From positions 60,612 to 124,611 of the forward strand of contig RHPI01003762.1 in the NCBI GenBank assembly GCA_009103225.1: 64,000 nt of DNA, in the 5' to 3' direction. The stretch's first letter is position 1; each line of letters opens with the position of its first letter. The notes below the pieces were generated by a model. The model made no database searches. It had not been told where the DNA came from and saw nothing but the letters and a program-made list of their open reading frames with translations. Origin of the DNA: Chlorokybus atmophyticus (lineage: Eukaryota; Streptophyta; Chlorokybophyceae; Chlorokybales; Chlorokybaceae). Position numbers and translations under genes: made by a program. Below, in pieces: positions 36,308-46,836 of the stretch.

Positions 36308-38358
36308 TGTGTGTTGTTGTTATACATGTGGATATGTAGATGTGACATTAATGCATGTACCCAAGTGCCACGAAAATCTGCCAAAACTTACTCTGCAAAG
36401 ACACTTCATACAAATGTTTACCATCTTCTCGGCGGCTTTACCTATGCAGGTTAATGAGTATAGTCGAATGCATAGATGGACAGGGTTCTGACAAAGATAT
36501 TTCTGATTTTAACGGGGCTTTCCCACACATGTTTGCGATGTCCTTACCGGTACCTTTCGGTGGGGACTCCCCAGTGGGGAGGCACTGTGCTAAGGCATTT
36601 AGATGAGGCCGAAGCGCAGTGAAGTGTAGGCCTAGCGGTGGAGTGCGGTCAGCCCCTCAGCGCTTTCAGAGGCTTTTTGCTGACACGTGCAATGCGAAAG
36701 AAGTCACCGTTTATTGGTGCGCAGCAGGTGCTGACTGTCTTCATGAAGTAAAGCTGTAAGATGCAATAATCGCTGCACATGCATAGATTCAAGTCACGTT
36801 GGTCTGGTTGTAGCCGGTGTATAGGACCGAGACAGTTACACTGATGTGTTATAAGGAACTTGACAATTAGGGTATATTGTACTACTGTCAGGTGCGTGGG
36901 TTGTAAGTAGGTACATGTGCAACGACACAGATGCAAGTACATATATGCATCCGTACAAAGTGTACTTCACTGTAGTGTACTAGTCAGAGCAATCATATAA
37001 GTACATTGCCAGTACCTTGAGGATGCTGATTTAAGAGCCGTACTATACTTCAACTTGGGGTCAACCGTGGGTACGGCCCTTTGCGCCGCAAATAGCGTTC
37101 TAAGTTTGACTGATACGACTCCTGACATTGGATTTGTGACAATCATGATCGATCGCACATGCACAAGGATCATAGGCCGCGTACTCCGTACCCGACACAT
37201 GCGTTGCGCTGCTCGACATGTTGTTCAAATGTTCAATCCACATGCTGGTAATATATTTCAAGCATTATCGCATTAAGGTGAGGACCACGCCGTGGGGTTG
37301 CTTGCATCAAGCTCCGCAACCTCAACTCTCAAAGACATGCATAACTCATGCAGCATGAGCGCCTGCCACGTCGGTATTGATAAGAACATCACGACGTAAT
37401 GACGAGCGGGGCTTGATGCCCTTCCATCGCTGTGTCGGAGCTTCGCGGCAGTCAGAGCGGTGCGTTTCTGACAGCTGCGCTGGAAGTACGAGTTTTTAAT
37501 GATCGTGCAATGGGCATAGGTAGATGACAGCCAATCATCCCCTGCCGGCCAAATCGCTTCACCACAGTCAAGGGCCGTTGGCTGCTCAACCGTGCAAGAA
37601 ATTCTATTGAGTGTAGGGTGCGAAGTTAGGCATGGGGTGAGATTCTGATGCATGATGGCAGAAGGAAATCCTCCTGCGTAACAGTGCATCTGTTTGATTG
37701 ACTGTCCGACACAGCGTTGGCAGGGCGGATCGCCTGCGTGGTGTGGTGTGGTACGGGAAGCGGCGGCCGAGGCGGCGCGCAGAAACGTTGAACTGATAAA
37801 CACACGTTGAACAGACTTTCCTCGTCGCCCTTTTTCGGTCTTCCGCGACTGGGCCGCACCAGGCGAAGCTGTTTCTGACACGCGACCGGAACCGCACAAA
37901 GCCTCTTAGGGCCGTATAGGCAGGCGCTGTCGCCGCCGCCAGTGTGGTACGGGCTTTGATTACTTCTCAAGCGAAGATCAGTTTACGTTTACCGGGGGCC
38001 GAAGGTTAATTGTGAGGCAAAAGGTGAAACAGCCATCCGCGGCTGAGTTCGTTCTCAGTTCGCCGCAGGCTGGAACTCAGCTCGCATCATCACCTAGCAG
38101 GTTGCTTAGCTTGGATAGCTTGTTCTCTGGCTCGGCATAGTTACAGCAGGCTGCCTGTGTGTACGCGGCGGTAGAGGAGGCGGCGGCGAAGCGAGTCTAG
38201 GCAGAAGCCTCTGGGTTGCTTGTGGGGTGGGCGGCGGCTGGGCACGAGGCACACGCGGCGAGGGCAAGGGTTCTGAAGTCGTGAGGGTCGTGTCTCAGCG
38301 TCTGCTGGTTTGTGGTCGGGGAGCGAAGGGTTTGTCGCTGCTGGTGGAGGAGGCGAGG
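34481..38358. other. Gene-poor intergenic stretch upstream of the zinc-finger gene
   Basis: It starts with an ACG/CGA-rich block (34495-34635). Then comes mixed sequence with short open frames (34673-34921 plus, 82 codons; 37273-37899 minus, 208 codons; 37055-37276 plus, 73 codons), none with recognisable features. Also present are TATATA/ACTCAC blocks (35845-35930), the GT microsatellite (36259-36318) with flanking duplicates, and the GC-rich likely 5' leader of the zinc-finger gene from about 38000. Confidence 0.4.
36157..36371. repeat. GT microsatellite between two diverged direct repeats
   Basis: An uninterrupted GT tract of roughly 45 bases (about 36259-36306) lies between two copies of a roughly 70-base block. 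Copy one starts near 36157 and copy two near 36304. Both contain GTTGTTGTTATACAT followed by related sequence. Confidence 0.65.
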
Positions 38359-39709
38359 ATGGAGGCGGTCAGGGAGATGGGCGGCGTCGTCCGGCCTAGT
38401 GCCAAGCGGGAGAGGGCCCGCTCGGAAACCCCTGACCTGGAAGACTTGCCGGCTGCCTGCAGGGTCAAGCTGGGCGTGGAAGGCTCGGCAACCGGCCTGG
38501 AGGACTGCAGCAGCAGACCGGCGGTGGGGGTGGAGACGCCCTCGCCCTCCGTCGGCGGTGTCTCGTTTATGTCCAACGCGCCCCTAAGAACGAGGATGCC
38601 TCAGCTGAAGCTGTTCGGTGTCAACCTGTCCCTGTCCCTGGCCACCACAACACCCACGGAGGTGCTGGCCACAGGCGGCGCCGCTTCAGCCTTCAGACCA
38701 CCCGTGCTGCCATCGATTGCCCCCTCCAAGTTTAGCTCCAAGCCGACGTCTCCGCCTACCGCCGCTCCTGCTGCCCCTGGCGCCCCCACCTCTCCCGACC
38801 GGGCAACCTCGTACAGCCACAATGGCGAGGACGACTCTCAAGTAAGCTCACTGCACTCTTTTCAGTACCTTGCTTTCTGGCTTGCCGTTCCAGCTCTGTA
38901 CTCCTCAGAATCTCTGGTTGCCACGGAAACTGAAACCCTGTTCTGCCAGACTACCAGCTCCGCTAGGGTTACCGCCAAGGACGAGGCGATTGTGGAGGAT
39001 GCTGGCGAGGCCGATGATAACGGCGCCCGCACCTATCCCTGCACATATTGTGGGAAGCGGTTTCTGTCCAGTCAGGCCCTGGGCGGTCATCAAAACGCCC
39101 ACAAACGCGAGCGCGCTCGTGTCAAATGCCTGCAGTTTGCTCGGAAGCAGGCTTCAGTGCACCCCTCCCAGGTGCGACTCCCACTCCTGTGCATTCTTTG
39201 GTTTTGCATCTAGAACTATTCCCTGCACTTCCCCCTGTGCTGTTCGGAAGGTGGTATCCCCTGTTTCAAGGCTTTGTGTTCTGGCTTGTTATTGGCATTG
39301 GCATTCTCTCATGGTGTGTTGCCTGCAGGGTGTTTCAAGGCTCTATGAAAATGCACGAGGCAACGTGGAGCTGCCGGCACAGCTTGCCTATGAGCTCGCT
39401 AGCTTGCATCCAGCATTTCAGCAAATGTACTCAGCTTACAGCCCGCTCAGTGGTCTCAATCCAGCATACAGCCCTGCATTCGGCAGCCCCTTCCAGCATC
39501 CGTCCATGGCCAACCAACTTCTTCGCGAGCTGCCTCCTGCGGACATTTCGTACTTCACGGCGCTTGCCTCCCAAGCCCTTGCCTCCCGCAATGGGATGCC
39601 TCAACAACAATTACCTGCCTCCCTGCCTCCCTCTCACGGTGCTCCCTCTGCTAGCGCGGCTGATGCCTTCCGGTTGCAGCTCACTGGGTGGCCGGCGCCA
39701 CCTTCGTAG
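38359..39709 (+). CDS. Single C2H2 zinc-finger transcription factor, plant QALGGH type
   Basis: Probable nuclear DNA-binding repressor. Two exons, 38359-39171 and 39329-39709; 397 residues. One finger at residues about 226-250: [19 protein letters not shown] followed by [10 protein letters not shown]. The [13 protein letters not shown] block is the plant-specific finger helix. An N-terminal QLKLFGVNL at residues about 82-90 resembles the KLFG motif of the GIS/ZFP5/6/8 group. It runs straight into LSLSL, which fits the LxLxL EAR repression pattern; in that group the EAR motif is normally C-terminal. The C-terminus is Pro/Ala/Tyr-rich ([20 protein letters not shown]). The frame is open further upstream from a GTG at 38227, but 38359 is the first ATG. 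A splice within exon 1 near 38840 was considered and is not needed. Confidence 0.85.
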
Positions 39710-41806
39710 AGTGGGGGCGAACAAAGTTAATTCAAGCGTACACTGTATATTTGCCATTAATGGCTGCCGATGTCTCCACACTCCATGTCGGGACGTAGGC
39801 GCATGCGATGGGTAACAATGAACTCCTGGTCTGGTTGGCGACGAGTAAGACGTCCGTGCTTGCGCACGTTGATGGATACCTTATTGCTACAGATGGTCAG
39901 GTGGCACCTACAGTTTTCTGGAGTTTCTTTCCATACTTATCGTGCTGTGTGTGCGCACTGTTTATCCCCTGACAAGCAGGCTTTATTGCGCCGAACGCAG
40001 CAAAGTGCAACTCCAGTTAAGCATCATTGTGACATCAAAGCTTGCGCCGGGAATAGCTAAATTTCCACCTAGCTTATCCTAGGCACAGCTGGTGGGGTTG
40101 CACCAGCCACGCCCACGGCCGAGATGCTCCTGCCCTGTACTTCGCCTGTTAGTATATTGTGGTATACATATTGTTCTAATTAAGCAGAAGTAGTGGCTAT
40201 CTAGCTAACAGTTTTGGTATTGTAATTGAAGTTTCCTTGAGTTGCTGGTACAATTGGCCATGCTGTATGTGTCCTTTCATTGTTGGACCGCTGTTGCTGT
40301 GCTGCTGGTTAGGAGCAGCGTTAGGCTGGTAGTGTGTAACATATATGCAATGTTATGCATGTGACCCCATTGTGTACAGAATGTGCAAGGGATATATGCA
40401 ACGCGCATGACACATGCATGGACACGACAGTGAATTACAACAGCATTCACCTCAGTCACGACCACCGGGCCAATCACACATGATAGCATATGCCATACAC
40501 ACTGTCTACCACTTCCTACTTCACTACTCGACTGTACATGACTGCATGTAGGGTCACAAGTAGAGCGTGTTGTTCATGGGTGTGTGCAGCGTGTCTCGCT
40601 GCACCAATGCACCACCCCACGTACTGGTGCATACATGTCCTGCATTCGATGTACACAAGTGTACAAAATGCATAACATGCAAACCCATGTGTGTGTGTAA
40701 CATATATGCAATGTTATGCATGTGACCCCATTGCATTGTGAACATGACATGCACACACACATGCACACTTGCACACGCCAGCAAACAACTTCTTACACCA
40801 CCGGGCTACCTATACAAACTAGGTAGCTACTTTCGCTAAGCCCTTGCCCCGTTAGTCAACATGCATGCGTAGTTACCTGTACACAAGTAGAGTCCCCACA
40901 GTTAGGCACCGGTGTGGCTGTAGTTGTGGCAGCAGCACAAAGCAGACGGACTCCCCCTCCCTCTGCTCTCTCGCTCTCTCTCCACCCGCCGCCCTGCTTC
41001 TCTCTTGGCAGTCTGCGCCCCTGCTGCTGTTGACGCTGCCAGGGTTGCAGTGTCAAAGTCAGCAGTACGCAACTGCGTGCAAGGCTGTGTACCAAGCAGG
41101 CCTCACTTCAACGCTGAAAGCGCACTCAGTTGTCTTTCTGCCTCCACTACCTGCACATTATGCAAATCGTTCTCTATATATAGCATTTGTTGCAGTGAGT
41201 CAAATAGACAACTATTTGCGCAACACCGTATGCACAGGTGTGGAACAAACGCAAGCAGCTCTGCGTCCGGCATATATGCACAGATGTCGCATCAAAAAGA
41301 AGCTTGTCTATGGCATGCAAGTGTGCGACATTCAATCACAAGCTTACACATGTGCGCACAGAACCGTTGCTAACCCCAAATGTTCGGACTAAGACAAGGC
41401 GGCCGCAGTTGGCCACAAGTCACCATAACATAAGTGGTGATGGGGTTGTGGGCTTGGTGGGGTTGGCTTTGGGGACTTATGTGTTAAGGATATGTGAAGT
41501 GCTGTGTGCGGACATGGTTCACCATGGATGGCGGTGAGTGCTGGCAGTGCACATGGCATAGCACAACATACATTGGGGCTTGGGCCAACCCTTTGCTTGT
41601 TGCACGCATTGCATTGCACTAGCACTAGCATACCCTTGTGATCTTATGTGAAACCGTCCATAGCTGGAGATTGGCACTACACAGCAGTACATTGACTGCA
41701 GTAGGCTTGGATGCAAACCAGTTAGCCAATTCATGGCCTGGTCTAACAGGTGTCATCAAGTACAACAGCGAGCAGTTGTGTCACAGAGACGCGCGGAGAT
41801 ATGTCA
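39710..41806. other. Convergent intergenic region with repeats
   Basis: 3' flanks of the zinc-finger and BRCT genes. It carries a 41-base direct repeat (40332-40372 and 40693-40733), a block shared with 13.2 kb (40575-40600) and CCACCGGGCTA-like copies (near 40460 and 40810). A 175-codon plus-strand frame at 40865-41392 is Ser/Leu-rich without features and is not called as a gene. Confidence 0.45.
40332..40733. repeat. 41-bp direct repeat, two copies 361 bp apart
   Basis: Positions 40332-40372 and 40693-40733 are identical over 41 bases. The repeat begins GTGTGTAACATATATGCA and ends GTGACCCCATTG. The sequence between is different, so these are separate copies rather than a tandem array. Confidence 0.85.
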
Positions 41807-44643
41807 TCAGTCAAAAACAAATTGCTTCACTGTGCGGTCGGTGATGAACTCCAGCGTGTCCACGTCAATGTTAAAGCGCCAGAACGCATCGGTCCGGCCG
41901 GCAACAGCCCGCGGCGTCTTCCATGGCGTCTTGCTGCCGCCACCGCCACCACAACGCCGCACGCAACACTCCTTCACAACCGCATTGAGCGTGCAATGCT
42001 CTCTGCGCGACGGCGCGCGCAGCAGCTCGCGGTCGGAGTCAAAATCCGCTGGCAGCACCATTCGCCTGCACCATCAAACAAACAGCGTGTCGTGCACCAT
42101 ACCACAACATGACACAATCAACTGGTAATGATCATGTAAGTCGTACCTCCCGGCAGCGGTCTCAAGCGAAGCCAGCTCTCGCATGCTGTAAAGGTGTATG
42201 AACTCCATCCACCATTCACCCGGTTCGCCGTCGTGCGCCAGCAATTGGTAGAAGCTGCACGGCTCCACCATTGCCGTCGCCTTGTCCTCTGCAAAGCTGC
42301 TACTGCTGTCGGCTCGCTGCGTGCTGGCATGCTGGATGCAATCCGCGCGAATGCGCACGCACTGCGTTTTCTTCTTGGTCTGGTGTTGAAGTGAGCGTAC
42401 TCAGTCACAACCACATCACAAAGTGCGCAACGAACAAACTATGGATCATGGAATGCTGACAAGGCAACATCATGTGCTTACATTCAAAACGACCTCCTTG
42501 CCGTGTCCGCTCGGAAACAGCAATCGTATCTGCTCTGCAAACAACACGCCGTTGAGACTGGTCAACCCATGGCATTTCTTCACCGTTGTGGCTCTGGGAG
42601 CTTTGCTCAGCTTCTTCAGCGGCACGACCGCCCACGGAGACCGGCTGTCATACTCGCTCCAGACCTCCGCACCGGGCGCCACAGACGCGTGCGAGCGCAG
42701 CTGCCTCGTGGCTGTGGTGGCGGTAGACGGCGTGCACGCCTCCGACTCCCGATCATCCTCGCGAGCAGCGCCCAGTTTCTGTATGCGGAAAGGGCTGTTG
42801 AACCTCCGCGCAAAGGATGATGATCGGAATGGCGTGCGAAACGGACTACAACCTGATGGCTGCGCGCGATCGTCAGCACCTTCACATTTCGGTTCAGCCG
42901 TGTAAGAGCTGCTCGGTGTCGACGATGTTGTTGTGTTTGTGTGTGTTCTATGGTGGGTAAACCTGCTGCTTATGTCCTCGCATTCATCGTGCTGCTGGTG
43001 TTGTCGGTACGGTGTTGCAATGCCGGACTTCGGTGCATATGCAGCGTCCGAACATGATGCAGTGTCACTCGCGGCCAATGACGTGTTCCAGCTTGTCTCG
43101 GGAACATCGCTCTTGCTGCCGGGTGACCAGCTGGCATGGAACAAGCTCTCCGGGCCCTGCTTGCTGTCGGTCAAAGAGCGCAAGATCAAGGCTTCAGTCT
43201 GAAGGCCCAGCAAATCCACTGTCTTCTGCTGCTCTTTTCCTGCTGGTGATGCTTGACAATCGCGCTCTGCCCCTGATGATGACGGACCATACGCGTCCTC
43301 GTTGAGCCTTTGCCAGCAGCATATGCAGTCTAACAGCCACTGTACAAGTTGCACACAGCAGACACATTACATGAGAGATCAGCTGATGGATTGATAATGT
43401 ACACACAGGTTACAGAAGCATGCGTGCTGCAGACATACCAAACGACCAGTTAGACACACCCCAGGACTTCCCCGTGAGCGTGTGAAGAGGTGCTACTGTA
43501 CTGTAACGTGTCGTACAGCCATTGTATTGAACTGACCTTGTGGCTGACAACATGCACGCCCCATTCCACAGCTTTTTGGTACTTAAGCCCTTCAAAAGCA
43601 CTGCACATGTGAAACATTATGAGCGCGATCATCAGCGCAACCACCACAGCTCGCGACTTTGCAACATGTAATCTGGCACTCACTTGCGACACAACAGATG
43701 CGTCGTGCGCCCATACGTGAGATCCCCACTGAGAGTCGCCCCGGCAGCCTCCACGAGACTACGCAGCTGCTGCCTGTCCACGCCCGCATAGCCCGTCCCA
43801 CACAACAACTGCAACGAGCAATGTTGTTACTGAGCAGCAGTTTTCACAATGATCTCACTGCTAGTATGCATGCACACATGGTTGACATCATGTAATAGAC
43901 TGGGACACACAAGTAATCTTACCAGCTTTTTCATGCCGGGTATGCCGAGCGTATTGGCAACAGGGGTGTAGAGGACGAACGAGTGCAGCTCGCACAGGCG
44001 CCCATGCTTGAGGGAGTCTGTCACCCACATCATGCTCACAGCTGCCCGCCCTTCATGTTTGGCCTGGTGGAGTACATACGCTTCATGCGTGCATGTGCAT
44101 GCATATGTATGTATGTATGGTTCAAGTGATCATTTTCACACGTCGTGTATGCAAGTACAAAAAACGATGTGTCTGCTCCAACACATGCGCATGCGCACAC
44201 GTAGACACAGCTGCAATGCGCTGATGGGTGTGAGCATGAGTGCGACAGGTGAGTATTGACTGCATGGAAAGGATGGGACAGTGACCTCGCAGCGACCTGC
44301 TGGTAATCTCTGTGCTCCTGACTGTGCACGACAACGTGCGTGCAGCGGGTGCTGCTGCCGGCGCCATTGACGTCTGCAGCAATGCCGCCGCCCTCTCGCC
44401 TCACCAGCCCCGCCACGGCATCCACCTCATCCGCGCTGTACTCCGCAGAAAAGTACAGCACCAAACCCGCAAACACGCCTGCATACGAGACAACATACGG
44501 GCATCAACGCCCTCAACCTCCTCCTCTTCCTCATTCTCTTTCTCCTCCTTATCATGGTCGTCGTCAAGCAAGCTAACAGAAAACGTCACCTCTCTCACCT
44601 CGTCGGGCAGCGCCGGCAGGAGCATGGCGGTTGTGGTTGTCAT
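41807..44643 (-). CDS. Tandem-BRCT protein (Arabidopsis At4g02110-like)
   Basis: Probably nuclear, reading phosphorylated partners in the DNA-damage response. Eight phase-consistent exons: 44499-44643, 44297-44478, 43923-44063, 43684-43808, 43537-43600, 42482-43339, 42147-42379 and 41807-42065; 668 residues. A short acidic N-terminus is followed by BRCT 1 (VFAGLVLYFSAEYSADEVDA, CTHVVVHS, MMWVTDSLKHGRL). The linker TPVANTLGIPGMKKL is nearly that of At4g02110. BRCT 2 follows (LLCGTGYAGVDRQQL, TTHLLCR, EWGVHVVSHKWLLDCICCW). A Ser/Thr-rich middle (SPFR repeats at about residues 390-410) leads to a conserved-looking C-terminal domain with EQIRLLFPSGHGKEVVLN, PGEWWMEFIHLYSMREL and FWRFNIDVDTLEFITD, which I cannot name. 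The first intron is only 20 bases (44479-44498). Confidence 0.85.
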
Positions 44644-46261
44644 TGTGCATTGCGCCAGTAGGAGGGCGGGGGAAGGGGGGCGTGCTGTCCATGACGACCC
44701 CCTCCGCCGCCTGCACCTCCGCCGCCTCCGCCGCCGGCTGCTGCTTACTGCGCGCATGTGGCAGCTCTCGCTAAGCTTTGCTGCAATGGATTGCACTCAA
44801 GTACGAAAGTTCAAATCTGCGCAGAAAGAGCAAACGAACGGAATCGTATTCGAGATACGTCATCGATTGCATACGCCACAATTGGCGACTTCGTTTTCAC
44901 ACAATCGCTTTTCCTCCCGAATGATTGCGAGTCGCATGATGTGATACAGACTCTTCTGAAGACAATTGACACGTAGCAGTCCACTCTAACGTCCGCTCTA
45001 ACGTGTGGCATTGCATGCAAGTTGCATGCCGCATGATGCAACTCGTGCTGTCACAACTTGTGCACACATGCAGGCTATCAGTTACTGTGGATGTCTGCTG
45101 TTGTGGTTGGTGTTGAAATGGTGTAAGCCTTGTCTTGGCGCACTTACCAACACATTATGCATTATGTGAGCGATAAGTTCAAGGATTTTATTTGCCTTTA
45201 TCGCCATCGGTTTGCAAAGATTATGCTAATCGCCCAGGTGAACCGCACGAGATGGAGACATTGAATATGAGGTGACAAATTGTCATTATATAATGTCATT
45301 TTACAATATACACGTTGAATGCAAACTCACTCATGCAAGGGGTGTTGACGTATATGTATGGTATGACCGCATAAGCTATCAATGGATGATGCGTTAGCAA
45401 TCTTTTAGTGTGCTTCGCGCAACTTTAATGTAATGCTAATTATACATAATCAGATCAGATGTCAAACCACCAGACGTATATATCTTGGAACCAGCACCAC
45501 ACATAGGGTATAGCATTGCAAACATAACTGCGGCGTCATGCACTGGCACACACGCGTACCCAGCCAAGCACAAGCACACAAGCTGATGACCAGCAAGCAG
45601 CCTACAAAGCTAAGGGGGCTGGGCTACGTGCAATGTGCTCACGAAGCAGGACATGACGGCTGCAGCAGCGTCCAACAGCGGTAACTTGCAGGAGGAGGAG
45701 GAGGAGGAGAAGGGAGAGAGGAGACCATGAGGCAGGCAAGGACGGCAACGACCACAGACAATTCTAATGTACGCATACAAACAAGCAGTAGAGAGCTTGC
45801 GTACCACCATCAAATCAATACTATTGTTACTAACAATACTTTGCTAAACATGTCACACACCATGTGGAAGACTGATCTCGTTGTTGTGTTGCCAGCCAGC
45901 CTCTTCTACATCTGCTTTACATCAACACCACCTGCACTAGCGTGACCCGCAAGTCAACCAATGCTGCGGCAATTCCACATAACTTGCAACCACTACTACA
46001 TTTTCACACCAACTCCCCGAGCAGCACATAGTGACAACGCAATTGTACCACACGATCTGCATCCAATCAAGCCTATCTCTATATGATTGCGGGCTGCGCA
46101 CTAACGTGCGCATGATTACCACAGATCAATGCAACAGCAGGCAACACAATGCTTGCCCACAAATGCAATGTTTGTTGCAACATGTTGTCATGCCCACATA
46201 CTTACACCTGACCACAGCAGACTGACAGTGTGCCAACAGAAGACCTTGCACATGCGGAGCA
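44644..46261. other. Divergent intergenic region, left part
   Basis: 5' flank of the BRCT gene, then roughly 1.2 kb without recognisable features. A GGA triplet run lies at 45690-45715. No gene is supported. Confidence 0.5.
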
Positions 46262-46454
46262 CGACACTGGCTGCAACTCAAGGCAACAATACCAAAACGC
46301 TGGCCTTTCAAACGGCATCTCAGAAACCTGTCTACCTGATTATTATTGCTGTCAAGCTCCTAACGGCGGCTCCATTCGGGGGTGATGAAGTGCTGCTTTC
46401 CTGGTTGCAGAAGCACACGGTGAAGGCGTGCAATGCACCCCTTTCTTGTGAATC
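46262..46454 (-). pseudogene. Decayed inverted copy of the last TRS120 exon
   Basis: Read on the minus strand, this matches the final exon of the TRS120 gene (52577-52750) and the first bases of its 3' flank, starting exactly at the exon's acceptor (CTGCAG at 46460-46455). Shared blocks include LQPGK and FITPEWSR in place of YITPEWSR, and GTTTGAAAGG near the end. A TAG at 46360-46362 and indels break the frame. The similarity fades toward 46225. It is a partial, reversed duplication located about 375 bases upstream of the functional gene's start. Confidence 0.85.
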
Positions 46455-46836
46455 CTGCAGTACGTACCAGGCAAAGCTTACATAGAGGTTGCCAGCTAGC
46501 ATGCGGCTGTGTTTGGTCTACCACACACAGCCCAGGCTGAGCAGCCCAGCAAACGGCGGCTGTGCGACGCAAGCGCTCTTGCAGCGGGCCTAAGCGCTCC
46601 TCCTCCTCCTCCTCCTCCTCCTCTGCCGCCGCCGCTGTCGCCATCGTCCTGCGCTTCCGTTGCCGCCGCCGGCACCATGGCATGGTCCAGTACAGAGTGC
46701 TGCACGGCAAACTAACAACTTTGCTTTTTTTTTGTCCTTAGAGCAACGGGCAGGTTGTTGGTTTGCCGCCGCCCGAGTCGGCGGCGGTGGGTTGGGGGGC
46801 GGGGCGAGGACAAAGAGAACGAGGAGGAGAGGAGCG

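Noticed and set aside
37273-37899. A 208-codon minus-strand frame upstream of the zinc-finger gene
   Set aside because: No similarity I recognise and no start context. Adjacent frames are open too, as expected in GC-rich DNA.
38840-38930. A possible intron inside zinc-finger exon 1 (GTAAGC at 38840)
   Set aside because: The acceptors nearby either give a 25-base intron or break the frame, while the exon is open without splicing.
40865-41392. A 175-codon plus-strand frame after the zinc-finger gene
   Set aside because: Ser/Leu/Pro-rich from CT-rich DNA, without recognisable features, and in a repeat-bearing convergent gap.
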